Shown here: positions 35,501 to 43,900 of the stretch, in pieces
How the letters are laid out: each line of letters opens with the position of its first letter
Position numbering within the stretch: the first letter of the stretch is position 1
Assembly (NCBI GenBank): GCA_039029535.1
Contig: JBCCFW010000015.1
Location: 18,397-82,396, forward strand
Direction: 5' to 3'
Length of the DNA: 64,000 bases
DNA from: JBCCFW01 sp039029535
Lineage (GTDB): Bacteria; Acidobacteriota; JBCCFW01
Program-made: the position numbers and the translations under genes
The notes under the pieces: model-generated
The model's database searches: none
What the model was told of the DNA's origin: nothing
The model's input: the letters and a program-made list of their open reading frames with translations, nothing else

Positions 35501-36952
35501 ATCGTGCGCATCGAAGCGGTCGAGGTGACCGCGCTGGCCGGCGGGGACCTCAGTAGCTGCGTGGGCAACGCGGTCGACCTGACGGCGACGCCGAGCGTGC
35601 TCGGCTGTCCGAGCCCCGAGCATCGCTGGCTCGATCCCAGCGGCGACGTCCGGCAGGACTGGTCGGCGGCCACCGACCTGCGCCTCGGTTCGCTCGCCTT
35701 CGATGATGGCGGTTCCTGGACGGTCGAGTCCCGCTGCAGCACCGAGCCCGGCTGCGTGCATGCCGACGTCCTGGTCGTCGACCTCCTCTCGCTCGCCCCC
35801 AGCGCTGGCGGCGACGTCCGGCTCGAAGCCGGCACGCCCGTCACGCTCTCCGCGGCCGGCTCGCTGGCCGGCTCCTGCCCCGACCCCGAGTACCGCTGGC
35901 TCCGACCCGATGGCAGCGAGCTCACGAGCTGGAGCAGCGACACCGACACGAGCCTCACGCCGTCCGCCCACGCCGAGGGCGGTGACTACGTGGTGGAGAT
36001 GCGCTGCGTCTCGACACCGGGCTGCATCGCCAGCGACGTCGTGCGACTGACCGTGGTGACCATGACCCTCGACGCGGGCTCGGACCTGTCGGGTTGCCCG
36101 GGCGAGAGCGTGCCCGTGGTCGACGCCATCGGCAGCGTCGAAGGTTGTAGTGGTCTCGAATACCGCTGGCTCGACGCCGGCACGTTGACGCCGGTGACCG
36201 CGTTCGCCGCCGATCCCGCGCACGTCGTCGACCTGCTCGACTGCGCGAGCGGCCCGGTCGAGCTGCTGCTCGAAGCGCGCTGCCTCGACGACACGAGCTT
36301 CGTCGCGACGAGCGACCTCGTCGTGAGCTGCCACGAGCTGCCGGCTCCCGTCCCGAGCGCGACGCCGGGCTGCGGCGCTCGCTTCTCGTCGGTCTTCGAC
36401 TGTGGCGTGGACGAGCCGGGAACGACCTGGACCTGGGACCTCGATCCTCTCGTGGATAGCGACGGCAACGGCACGACCGACGACGACGTCGACGCGAGCG
36501 GTTGCACGATCGAGGTCGACCGACCGGTGGGCGACCACTTCGCCCTCCTCACCGGCACGAGCGCCGGTGGCTGCCGCACCGTGGCCGGCATCGACCTCAA
36601 CATCCCCTCCGACTCGGCGCCCGGTCCGAGCTCCGACCTCCGCGTGAGCAAGTCGGGTGACGACGTGCTCTTCACCTGGTCGGCGGCCACGCAGGCGGGC
36701 AGCTACCGCGTCTTGCGCGGCACGCTGGGTGCCTACTACGCCGAGACCCCGGTGCAGGGAGCGAGCGGTGGATGCAACGTCGAGACCTTGACCGGGCACG
36801 ATCCCGGCGGCGTCGCCGAGCCCACGAGCTTCTACTACCTCATCCAGGCTCTCTCGCCCTGCGAGCTCATCACCGGACCGGTCGGCACGAGCTTCGACGG
36901 TGACGTGTCGAGCTCGCGGCCGGCGATGACCGGTGGGTGTGGCGTGGACTGA
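29501..36952 (+). CDS. Giant secreted multi-module protein B (2483 aa)
   Basis: Paralogue of the preceding giant gene. Signal peptide (LTWLACAVPVLAQ), the shared N-terminal region with LRPQYLHLS, the Cys-rich domain (CDQAGATDAGC, CRDCPYTFYVLVDCGREMH, GLCGLYRVDISSGG), a CARDB-like domain, then 19 modules of about 90 residues and a C-terminal domain (GTTWTWDLDPL..., VLFTWSAATQAGSYRVLRG). Most modules have four Cys: xxRACAG, GCSDPEYRW, ELRC and xxCTQSD. Modules 4-9 are nearly identical to each other at DNA level. ATG start with GAGGGGAG upstream. A periplasmic, surface or secreted structural/adhesive role is the usual guess for such arrays; no enzyme domain is visible. Confidence 0.82.
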   Translation: MKWSVLTWLACAVPVLAQQELRWEARSELIDPRIHQSRDLTTDLHGGALVELPWSLPDPREDRLWDAVVVGVGEAQLARLLPGDVEDGSDPIVSVDGRSVELGPRLDLFSGEKVRLGRSGQVVALFGEDSVSLRWTSLRSASGGRATVELLLGPGIGLRPQYLHLSKTARDDIAAGLVFAEPLAGIPSSSLSAVEASALVEAPEISIDLPERHADGPPPLGCDPPPFATWCDQAGATDAGCVAAAGNNGNTDCATRNATTWQFFEGAFCRDCPYTFYVLVDCGREMHLPLLDMEGADVEIRNATTGQPVSLTCWNETAIAYAAGTNPNPMIQGDCCADQPGNETWWGPPFDETDSDGPGRVAWGFPDCDTLNVNTCADLPGCGGEIPGISPGERQVMDCFISDESGLCGLYRVDISSGGFGWSLFANCDGTATPSFPIFFDCTEAWTAHQPRPELAISNLTIGGSCDDVTVSFEIDNIGCDDQDGDVRVRVTTGCTPADEIEVLVPGPIPAGGNSLVDIDLTTTCGATTVDVVIDPLDEVLECVEDAAAAACRAQVGMNTLSTTACDCNATLTAAASAPVRACVGQTITLDASASTLTPCAQPLYRWLDASGVELAPESTSPTLDLPFGGCPGSVTYTLEVRCFGEACAETTTVTVACHDPSAAAGADQVACAGDDVLFDASTSITTGCPSPEYRWLRAGAVVRDWAADPTATLSGVTTSEAGDYTVELRCSDGDGCTVSDTLTLSVVALTADAGVDQRACSGAGVTLSAIGSSVVACASPEYRWRDAGGAVLQDWSASTDLVLPNVSSSDTGDYTLDLRCGSLASCEVSDTVQLTVIELVANAGSDVRACTSESVTLSGSSSTNSGCSDPEYRWLDAGGTVRQDWSSTSDLALASVTTADAGTFTLELRCATAPSCTQSDTVDLTVLALVADAGSDQRACAGDAVTLSAAGSATFGCSDPEYRWLDDGGVVRQDWSSTSDLALASVATADAGTFTLELRCATAPACTQADTVDLTVLALVADAGADRRACAGDDLVLSAAGSTVVGCSDPEYRWLDGGVVRQDWSTSTDLSLTSVSSADTGDFVVELRCATAPDCTQSDTADLTVLALVAEGGADQRACQGDAVTLSAAGSATFGCSDPQYRWLDAGGAVRQDWSAASELVLASVTTADTDTFTVELRCATAPDCTQSDTVDLTVLALTADAGVDQRACAGDDIVVSAAGSTAVGCADPEYRWRDDEGVVRQDWSASPDLALTNVGTFDTGDFVVDVRCGTAPACTQSDTMSLTVLALIARAGDDQRACAGETVTFSAAGSTTLGCSDPEYRWLDSSGAVRQDWSATSELVIASAGTVDSDTFTVELRCATAPACTQSDTVDLVVVALSADAGSDQRLCAGSDLALSAAASPTTGCNDPEYRWLDDNGVVRRDWSSDPTFALAGLAPTDSGDFTVELRCATTPSCETSDAVTVTVLELVADASGDITACAGSATTLDGSATNVQGCTDPEYRWLSPAGLIVQDWSAAPSASLTDLQPSDAGEYTLETRCGSAPACPSSDTTTLVVTDLVASAGADVRTCVGGDVLLDASASTVAGCNDPEYRWLDPSGVVLRDWSPDATFLRLAMAPSQAGTHAVELRCGSGAGCLTSDSMDISLVDLAAMAGVDQLTCAGADVTLSGAGSLVAGCGSPEYRWRDAAGSVLSDWSSTAELTLSSVDVTDAGAYTLDLRCSVSPSCETSDVVALTVVQLGADAGADLRSCAGEAVTFDASASSVAGCGDPEYRFTNASGLVVQDWSNDSNFVLADPSAADDGLFTVDLRCASLPGCEVSDQVTLSTASLALSGPSSTRACAGSDVVLTGDGSASLGCFSREYRWRDVDGSVLRDWSADSDHSLIGAALSAAGDYILDLRCADLPDCVESLVVPVTIVELGALAGADQRSCLGGTVLLDAAGSAVSSCATPEHRWTDPSGAVLSDWSTSPMVSVDVTDASATGDYLLELRCASDPDCASSDIVRIEAVEVTALAGGDLSSCVGNAVDLTATPSVLGCPSPEHRWLDPSGDVRQDWSAATDLRLGSLAFDDGGSWTVESRCSTEPGCVHADVLVVDLLSLAPSAGGDVRLEAGTPVTLSAAGSLAGSCPDPEYRWLRPDGSELTSWSSDTDTSLTPSAHAEGGDYVVEMRCVSTPGCIASDVVRLTVVTMTLDAGSDLSGCPGESVPVVDAIGSVEGCSGLEYRWLDAGTLTPVTAFAADPAHVVDLLDCASGPVELLLEARCLDDTSFVATSDLVVSCHELPAPVPSATPGCGARFSSVFDCGVDEPGTTWTWDLDPLVDSDGNGTTDDDVDASGCTIEVDRPVGDHFALLTGTSAGGCRTVAGIDLNIPSDSAPGPSSDLRVSKSGDDVLFTWSAATQAGSYRVLRGTLGAYYAETPVQGASGGCNVETLTGHDPGGVAEPTSFYYLIQALSPCELITGPVGTSFDGDVSSSRPAMTGGCGVD
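31247..36331 (+). repeat. Array of 19 ~270 bp modules in giant protein B
   Basis: Module starts fall every 270 bp from 31475 (31475, 31745, 32015, 32285, 32555, then 267 bp to 32822, 33092 and so on). Modules 4 and 5 share almost identical second halves (around 32150-32250 and 32420-32520), while modules 5 and 7 share an identical stretch of about 48 bases in the first half (near 32331 and 32868). This mosaic identity indicates recent unequal crossing-over or gene conversion. Confidence 0.85.
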
Positions 36953-36962
36953 GCGATGCTGG

Positions 36963-36993
36963 CGTGCCATCGTCGACCCCAACGATGGCGCGC
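36963..36993 (+). terminator. Hairpin after giant protein B
   Basis: GCGTGCCATCG (36963-36973 region) pairs with CGATGGCGCGC (36983-36993) with one mismatch and a loop of about nine bases. It sits 10 bp after the stop of giant gene B and about 22 bp before the macro-domain start. A GC-rich run follows rather than a U tract. Confidence 0.4.
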
Positions 36994-37015
36994 GGGCCCG
37001 CGCCGAGGAGGGAGC

Positions 37016-37480
37016 GTGAAGACCATCGAGGGTGACCTCATCCAGCTCGCGCTCGAGGGCCGCTTCGACGTCATCGTCCACGGCTGCAACTGTCAGTGCG
37101 CCATGGGGGCTGGGATCGCCAAGCCGATCCGGGCCGCCTTCCCCGAGGCCTACGAGGCCGACCTCGCGACGACCAAGGGCGACCGCAGCAAGCTCGGCAC
37201 CTTCTCGTCCGCGACCGTCACGCGAGGCGACCTGAAGCTGACCGTGGTCAACGCCTACACGCAGTTTCACTGGCGCGGCGCCGGCGTGCTGCTCGACTAC
37301 GAAGCGCTGGAACGTGTCTTTCGCGACATCGCCTCGCGCTTCACGGGGCTTCGCATCGCCTACCCGAAGATCGGCGCCGGTCTCGCCCGTGGTGACTGGC
37401 CTCGCATCACGCCAGTCATCGATGAAGCCCTGGAAGGTGAGGACCACGCCCTGGTCGTCCTGCCACGGACTCCCGGCTGA
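37016..37480 (+). CDS. Macro domain protein (ADP-ribose phosphatase-like)
   Basis: 154-residue single macro domain. VIVHGCNCQCAMGAGIAKPIR is split across the ADP-ribose binding loop with the conserved Asn, and IAYPKIGAGLARGDW supplies the phosphate loop of the ALC1/Poa1-like subgroup. Likely removes or binds ADP-ribose or a derivative in the cytoplasm. Start at GTG 37016, preceded by GAGGAG; an in-frame ATG at 36956 overlaps the hairpin after the giant gene and lacks a ribosome site. Confidence 0.85.
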   Translation: MKTIEGDLIQLALEGRFDVIVHGCNCQCAMGAGIAKPIRAAFPEAYEADLATTKGDRSKLGTFSSATVTRGDLKLTVVNAYTQFHWRGAGVLLDYEALERVFRDIASRFTGLRIAYPKIGAGLARGDWPRITPVIDEALEGEDHALVVLPRTPG

Positions 37481-37514
37481 CGCTGTCTCCCGACGCTGCG
37501 GTGTACCCTCCTTC

Positions 37515-37904
37515 ATGCGTCAGTCGATCACTTCTGCCAGCCGCTACGAGCCCCTCTTCGGCTTCTGCCGTGCCATCCGCACGGGCAACACCATCGCCAT
37601 CGCCGGCACTGCTCCGATCGGAGACGACGGGAAGACCGTCGGCATCGGCGATCCCGCTGCTCAGGCCCGACGTTGCTTCGGGATCATCCTGCACGCGCTC
37701 GACGAGCTCGGCGGCTCCCCGTACGACCTCGTGCGAACGCGGATGTTCCTCACCCGCATCTCGGACTGGGAGACCATCGGCAAGGTCCACGGTGAGTACT
37801 TCGGTGAGATCCGACCCGTGAGCACGATGGTCGAGGTCTCCGCTCTCATCGACCCCGCCTGGTTCATCGAGGTCGAAGCCGACGCCATCGTCGGCAGCGC
37901 CTAG
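37515..37904 (+). CDS. RidA/YjgF-family protein
   Basis: 129-residue small trimeric-type protein. Family landmarks: IRTGNTIAIAGTAP, AAQARRCFGIILHALDELGGS, VRTRMFLTRISDW and a C-terminal VEVSALIDPAWFIEVEADAI. The arginine that binds substrate carboxylate in canonical RidA (in the segment before TVEV) is replaced, as the sequence reads RPVSTMVEV, so imine deaminase activity is doubtful and it more likely belongs to a Rid2-7-type subgroup. ATG start; 34 bp after the macro-domain gene, probably the same transcript. Convergent with the kinase gene. Confidence 0.88.
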   Translation: MRQSITSASRYEPLFGFCRAIRTGNTIAIAGTAPIGDDGKTVGIGDPAAQARRCFGIILHALDELGGSPYDLVRTRMFLTRISDWETIGKVHGEYFGEIRPVSTMVEVSALIDPAWFIEVEADAIVGSA

Positions 37905-37911
37905 CGAGCCG

Positions 37912-39990
37912 TCAGGCCAGCACCAAGGGCAGCGCGAGGCGGAAGATCGCGCCGAGCTCGCCGTTGGCCGCCTCCAGCGAGCCGCCCAACTCGCGAGCTG
38001 CTGCCCGAGCCAGCGCCAGGCCCACCCCCACGGTGGGCTCACCAGCCGTGGGCTGCGCCGTCATCCGTGCTCGCCATGCGAACACGCGCTCGAGATCGCC
38101 GTCGCTGAGGCCGGGACCGTCGTCCTCGACCTCGAGATGCACCATCCCCTTCACCTTGGTCACCCGCACCGTGATCCGACCACCGAAGGGCGTGAACTTC
38201 GACGCGTTGGAGACGAGTCCCTCCACGATGGATCGCACCGCCTCCTTCCCACGCACCGGCAGGGGATCCGGTCGATCGACCCAGGTGAGCACTTGACGCT
38301 TGCAGCGTCGGCTCGCCTCGCTCGCCTGCAAGACCTCGTCGACGACCTGGACCAGGTCCGCCGCGTCGTGTCGGTCGTCTCGAACCAGCTCGGAGCCGAT
38401 CCGCGACACGAGGTTGTCCACTCGCTGCCGGAGAAGGTCGGCCGACTCGTGGAGCTCCTCCACGGCCTGCGAAGTCGTCCTGTTGTCCACCTGCTCGCGG
38501 AGCTCGTCGGCCAGGAGGAGAACGCTGGTCAGCGGGTTCTGTAGGTCGTGCACGAGACGTGCAAGCTGCTCCGACTGACCCCGTCGTGAGGACTCGTCCT
38601 CCTCCTCGTCGGCCTGCGACCGGCGGAGGGTCAGCTCCAAGGGCGAGGCGCTCGTCGCGAAGCGCTGCTGGAGATCGTCGAGACGTTGACTGAGCCGCTC
38701 GGTGTCGCGATCCACGCGCAAGCGGCAGAGCTGCTCGAGAAGTCGCGACGCTTCTTCGTCCGGTCCTCCCTGCAAGCGGTGCTGGAGCAAGAGAGTGAGG
38801 ACCTCCAGCCGTGCGTCGAGGTCGAGCAGCGGCAGCTCCAGCGCCCGCGCCAACACGGGGCTCGGGCCCGGTGGCTGGTCGGGTCGGAAGCGCAGCTCGG
38901 GACGGTCCAGCAGGATGCGGGCGGCACGGATCATCACGCGAATGGCGGGACCGTTCGCCTCCATCTCGAGGAAACGCTCGACCGCTACCGACAACGCTTC
39001 GAGGGCTTCTTCGTCTCGTCCGAGTCCCGCGAGCGCCATGCCCTCCATGGCCTTCGAGCTCACGAAGGGCGACGCCTCCGCCCGCTCGTCCGACACGACC
39101 TCCAGCGCTTCCTCGTAACGCTCGGCTGCGATGAGCAAGCGGGCAACGATGTTGGCGCTGACCGGCAGCGGAAGAGGATCGCCCTCACGCGCCTGGCGTG
39201 TCCTGGCCTCCTCGACCAGCGCGAGCCCCTCGAGCGGCCGACCCGCCTGGGCATAGGCCGACGCCAGCGTGAGGAGGATGGACGGCAAGAGGCCTTGGCA
39301 GTTGGAGCGGACGGCCAGCGCACGCGCCTGCCACAGGCTCTCGATCGCCCGCATCCGGTCACCGCCCGCGTTCCAGATGACGGCCATGGTCAGGTGTGCC
39401 CGTGCCTCGTCCCAGGGCAGCCCCAGCTCTCTCGCTTGAGCGAGCACCGCGAGACAGTCGCGGTGCACGCCGCCGGTCGCCTGCTGTTGCAGTGCCGCCT
39501 CACAGCGGTCGAGCTCCGCCTGGAGGACGAGATCGGGTCGACCGGCCCGCCAGGCCACCTCGCGCGCTCGGTCCGCGTGGAGCAGGCTCTCGGCGGGTCG
39601 TCCGCTCACGCGCTCCGACCCCGCTTGCAGCAGGTGAGTGAGGGCAGCGAACTCGGCCGGGAGGCCGTCGATGTCGAGGCTCGCGAGCAGCCGCTCGCAA
39701 TCCTCTCGGCGGTCTCGGCGGAGCGCGACCGCCGCCAGCACGACCGAAGCCGCCGCGCGCTCGTCGGGCGTGGACGCCCCGTCGGCACAGCGCTCGGCCC
39801 AGGACGCCGCCAGCGGATAGACGCGAGCGCTCAGCGCCAGCTCGGCCGCCTCGGCGAGGAGGTACGGAGGCGGCTCCCGTTCGCGCCACGCCTCCTCCAG
39901 CGATTGGAGCTCGCCGAGCGCTTCGGGGGCCTGGCGATGCACCGCTTCGCGGGCCGCCGCCGGAAGGGCATCGCTGCGCGAGGAGAACAC
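37912..39990 (-). CDS. Soluble sensor histidine kinase with N-terminal TPR-like region
   Basis: 692 residues without transmembrane segments. Residues about 20-450 are helical pairs resembling tetratricopeptide repeats. The kinase core follows: H-box LVHDLQNPLTSVL with phospho-acceptor His481, N-box EGLVSNASKFTPFGGR, G1 box DDGPGLSD and G2 GVGLALARAAARELGG. The TPR region probably binds a protein partner, as in some myxobacterial and planctomycete kinases. No cognate response regulator is adjacent. ATG start; downstream end is 8 bp from the RidA gene end, convergent. Confidence 0.85.
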   Translation of the reverse strand: MFSSRSDALPAAAREAVHRQAPEALGELQSLEEAWREREPPPYLLAEAAELALSARVYPLAASWAERCADGASTPDERAAASVVLAAVALRRDRREDCERLLASLDIDGLPAEFAALTHLLQAGSERVSGRPAESLLHADRAREVAWRAGRPDLVLQAELDRCEAALQQQATGGVHRDCLAVLAQARELGLPWDEARAHLTMAVIWNAGGDRMRAIESLWQARALAVRSNCQGLLPSILLTLASAYAQAGRPLEGLALVEEARTRQAREGDPLPLPVSANIVARLLIAAERYEEALEVVSDERAEASPFVSSKAMEGMALAGLGRDEEALEALSVAVERFLEMEANGPAIRVMIRAARILLDRPELRFRPDQPPGPSPVLARALELPLLDLDARLEVLTLLLQHRLQGGPDEEASRLLEQLCRLRVDRDTERLSQRLDDLQQRFATSASPLELTLRRSQADEEEDESSRRGQSEQLARLVHDLQNPLTSVLLLADELREQVDNRTTSQAVEELHESADLLRQRVDNLVSRIGSELVRDDRHDAADLVQVVDEVLQASEASRRCKRQVLTWVDRPDPLPVRGKEAVRSIVEGLVSNASKFTPFGGRITVRVTKVKGMVHLEVEDDGPGLSDGDLERVFAWRARMTAQPTAGEPTVGVGLALARAAARELGGSLEAANGELGAIFRLALPLVLA

Positions 39991-40099
39991 TCCGTTCGAG
40001 CTCCTGATCGACCCAATCGACTAAGGGCACGAAAAAGCTAGCTCCTCCCCCGTCTCGCCCCGACTCCATGTGACCAGAGTCACGTCGGCCAGCTCAGGC

Positions 40100-40354
40100 C
40101 TACCGGAGGTCCGGCTCGGGACGCTGGAGATCGGCCTCGAGGTCGAGGAGCCTGTCCTGCAGGAGCGCCTGGCTGTCCCGAACGCCGAGGTTGTAGAACG
40201 ACGGGCCGGCCTGCTCCAGCACGAAGTCGAGGACGAGACCGGCGCGGAGCTCGCCGACCTCCTCGTCGAAGTGCTCCTGCAGGAAGGCCTGCACGGCCGT
40301 CAGAAGGGCGGCGTGACGCCGCTGCGGAAGCGTCAGTGGCTTCGTGGGCCTCAT
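40100..40354 (-). CDS. DUF2164 family protein
   Basis: 84-residue protein. The signature is an N-terminal helix, an acidic stretch FDEEVGELRAGLVLDFVLEQAGPSFYNLGVRD split over residues 29-60, with the hallmark FYNLGVRDSQ, and a short helix at the C terminus. The family is widespread and uncharacterised. It lies 25 bp downstream of the DUF4920 gene on the same strand, so the two probably share a transcript. Small but well supported by family match. Confidence 0.8.
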   Translation of the reverse strand: MRPTKPLTLPQRRHAALLTAVQAFLQEHFDEEVGELRAGLVLDFVLEQAGPSFYNLGVRDSQALLQDRLLDLEADLQRPEPDLR

Positions 40355-40379
40355 GGGAGCTCGACCGTCGTCGCCGCGC

Positions 40380-40874
40380 TCAGCGGGGGCGGCGCAGGGT
40401 CACGCCGGTGGCCTCGAAGGCGTAACCACGCTCGGGCTCGGTGACTCGCGCAGCCTCCTCGTGTCGGCCGGCGTCTTCCAGGTAGTGCTTGAGCAGCTCC
40501 ACCGAGACCTCGGTCTCGACGAGCGTGCCCTCCACTCGCACCTCGGCGCCATGGATGTCCCGCGGCACGAAGAAGCCGTAGTCCTTGAACGTGACGCGGA
40601 CGTGATGGTCTCCGTCGACCAGCATCATCCAGCAGCCCTTCTTGGCGCAGACGTCCTCGACGGTCGCCTCGACGACGAGACGCTGCCCGACGTGCCGATG
40701 ACCCCGGTTCAAGACCTTCCTCAACGAGCGCGGCCGATCGCGCACGCCCTCGCCATAGGACGACCACTGCGAAGCGGTGCCCAGAGGCGGCGGCAGCTCG
40801 CTCTTGGCCTGGCCGGGGTCGGGAGCGCAGAGAAGAAGCATGGACGACAACAGACCGAGAACGAGGACTCGCAT
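40380..40874 (-). CDS. Exported DUF4920 family protein
   Basis: 164 residues: signal peptide (LLSSMLLLCAPDPGQA) followed by an OB-fold-like domain with the family core VCAKKGCWMMLVDGD and VRVTFKDYGFFVPRDI. DUF4920 proteins are periplasmic or lipoprotein, and the CxxxGCW motif suggests metal or redox chemistry, although this is unproven. Divergent from the 1513-residue repeat protein (82 bp apart) and followed by the DUF2164 gene. Confidence 0.82.
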   Translation of the reverse strand: MRVLVLGLLSSMLLLCAPDPGQAKSELPPPLGTASQWSSYGEGVRDRPRSLRKVLNRGHRHVGQRLVVEATVEDVCAKKGCWMMLVDGDHHVRVTFKDYGFFVPRDIHGAEVRVEGTLVETEVSVELLKHYLEDAGRHEEAARVTEPERGYAFEATGVTLRRPR

Positions 40875-40956
40875 GGGACTCTCCGAAAGGTTGGTCGCCG
40901 AAGTCTACCGTGCCGACCGGCTCCGTCGCCGTGCGGGTGCTATCGTCCAGAGGGAC

Positions 40957-43900
40957 ATGAACGCTGACCTCGCCGGCCTCGCGCTGGCCTCCCTCATCGC
41001 CGCGTCCGCCCATGGCGCCCCCCTGCCGGAGCGACTCGTCGGCCGCATGGTCACTCCTGGCGGTGAAGCCCGCAGTGACGTCCGCGTCGAGGCCTTCCCC
41101 GCCTCCGCCGACGTCCGCCCCACGCCGTGGCCGGACGTCGTGCCCGAGAGCAGCACTCCACTGGCCGTCGCCGAAACCGACGAGACCGGACGCTTCTCGT
41201 TCTCCACCCAGGCACTCGGCGACGGCCCCTTCCTCCTCCGCACGAGCGGCCCGGACCTGCCGACGACCTGGCGCAGGCATCAACGGCTCACCCGCGACCT
41301 GGCGCGTCTCGACGAGCCTCTCGAGATCGCCGTCTTCCCGGCCGCCGAGCTCGTCGGCACCGTGCTCGACCAGCACGAGAGCACGGTGGGGGCAGCACGG
41401 GTCCGCGTGATGAGCGAGGGTCCGTTCGGGGTCTCCATCGACGAGACGAGCACCGACGCGGCCGGTCGTTTCCAGCTCGCGGTGCCCGCGCTGGCGCGGT
41501 GCTACCTGATCGCTCGTGAAGGTCACCGCGTCGCCGGCACGACGACCTGGTCGACGCCGCCCGGCCCCACCCGCGTGGTGCTCCGCCTCGTCGAGTCCGA
41601 CCGGCTCCGGGCCCGCATCGTCGACGTCACGGAGGCGGACGAGGAGCGTCCGCTCGCCGGAGCCGCCATCGGCTTGCGCTGTGCCGATCAGGTCGCCTTG
41701 CGACGCGAGGGCAGCGGAACCGTCATCGCGACCGAACACGCCGATGAGAACGGCCTCGTCGACCTCGAGCTTCCCCACGCGTGCCGGGCGTGGCTGGCCG
41801 AGCCCGGACATCCACCCGCTCGCCTCGATGACGGGGACGTGCTCCTCACCGCTCGAGCCGATCGAACGGTCCGCTTCCTCGACGCGAAGGATCGACCGCT
41901 GACCGACCTGCGCGTGCGGCATGCGCTCTCTGATCTCGTCTTCGTCACCGACTCGAAAGGACGGGTCCGACTCCCCGACGACGACTCCTCCTTGCAGCTC
42001 ACGCGCCACGGGCTCACTCGTGCCCGTGAGCCTCATCGCCTGGGGACCACGCATCGTTGGCGAGACCGCCGTGTCTCCGGACGCGTGGTCACCCGCAACG
42101 GCGAGACGCTCACTCCCGTTGCCGACGCGCTGGTGTCGGTGGGCAACGCGACCCTCACCTTCCTCACCACCACCGACGCGGCCGGGAGCTTCCAGCTCAC
42201 CGGGCTCCCCGAAGGAACGCTGGACGCCGTCGCGCGCCGGGGTGAGCAGGTCGTCCGTCGGAGTCGCTTCCGCGGTGGTGATCTCTTGCTGGCACCGGCT
42301 GCATCCTCCACCGTCTCGATCCTCGATGACGATCGCAGCATCACCGGTGCCTGGCTGACGGCGACACCGCTGACCGGCCACGAGCAGCTCCCCCTGCGTT
42401 GGGGCCGCGCGGCAGGGAGCGGTCGACACCGGCTCGAAGCGCTGGTCCCCGGCTCCTACTCGTTGTTGGCGATCACGTCGGACGGACGTCGGGCGAGCGA
42501 TCAGCTCGGCCACGGAGACGCGTCGAGCCCGACGCTGAAGCTCGGACCGACGCCGGTGCGAGTGCGCGTGCGTGACCCGTCGGGACGACCGCTCGCCCAC
42601 GTCGAGGTCGAGTCGACCTTCGCGACCGAGACCTTCGGCGAGCTGCTCGCACCAAGCCACGTCGATGGCCTGCTCGGCACCCGCTTCCACGGCACGGGCA
42701 ACGACGGTGTCGTCATGCTGAGCGTTCTCCCGGCCGGCCGCAGTCTCACGATCCAGGCTCGACGCCCTGGCTGGACCACCGCCTGGACCGAGCAGTCGGC
42801 GCCCGCCGAGGGGCGTGGCTTCGCCCCCGTCGAGATCACGATGGCCCCGGCCGCGACCCTGCGTGGTCGCGTGCTCTCCCTCGACGGCGAGCCGCTCGCC
42901 GACGCGCGCGTGGTGGTGAATCGTCAGGATCCCGTCGAGACCGAGCAGGGGCGGATCTCGTGGTGGCAACTCACCGACGGACGTCACGTCCCCCGCACCG
43001 ACGACGACGGTCGCTTCGAGCTCGACTGGCTGCCACCCGGGCGCTACGAGGTCGAGGCCGGCAAGGAAGGCTGGCTCCCCGCAGGGACCGAGAGCCTGGA
43101 GTTGCACGGCGGTGACGTGGTCGACCTCGTCCTCGAGCTCGACCCGGGTGCGTCGCTCACCGGCCGGGTCGTCGACGAGTCGGGCGTGCCCGTCGGCGGG
43201 GCCGAGGTGAAGGTCGAGGCTGCCGAAGGTGGGCGTGAGCAGTTCGGCCCCACCCGCTACCCCAAGACGACCTCGGACGTCGACGGAGGCTTCGTGCTCC
43301 GCGGTCTGCCCGCGGACCGCGAGCTACACGTGCAGGCCCGTCATCACGACCTGAGCCTCACGGGACGCACGATCCCCACGCGCGCCGACGAAGGTCCCCT
43401 CACGCTCGTCCTCACCGCTCGCGCCAGCCTCGACCTGCACGTGACTCTCGAGGGCGATCCCGTCACCGGCGCCTGGGCGCAGTGTCACGACGGCGAATCC
43501 GGACGTGGGCTCGACGAGCGCGGAGACGGTTGGTACCGGCTGACCGACCTCGGCGCCGGCACGTGGACCTGCCGGGCCGTCGACCTCTCGTCGGGAGCCC
43601 GTGGCGAACGTGCCGGCATCACCCTCGCCGAAGGTGAACGGCACGAGGTCGAGATGACGCTCGCGCCACCGACCGCCTTCGACGTCGTGGTGCGTGACTC
43701 CGAGAGCGGTCTGGCGATCGAGGGAGCTCGCCTCGACGCGGAGGGGGCCACCTCGATCACCGATGCGACGGGCTCGGCCCGCGTGATGGTCAGCACCCTC
43801 CGTGACGAGGCTCGTCTTCGCGTGAGCAGCGACGACCATCGTCGCGTCGAGCGCAAGCTGTCCCTCGCCGACGCACCGGGTCCGGTCACCATCGAGCTGG

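Noticed and set aside
26114..36331. CRISPR array
   Set aside because: The 270-bp periodicity lies in coding sequence with conserved protein motifs; there are no short identical repeats with unique spacers and no cas genes.
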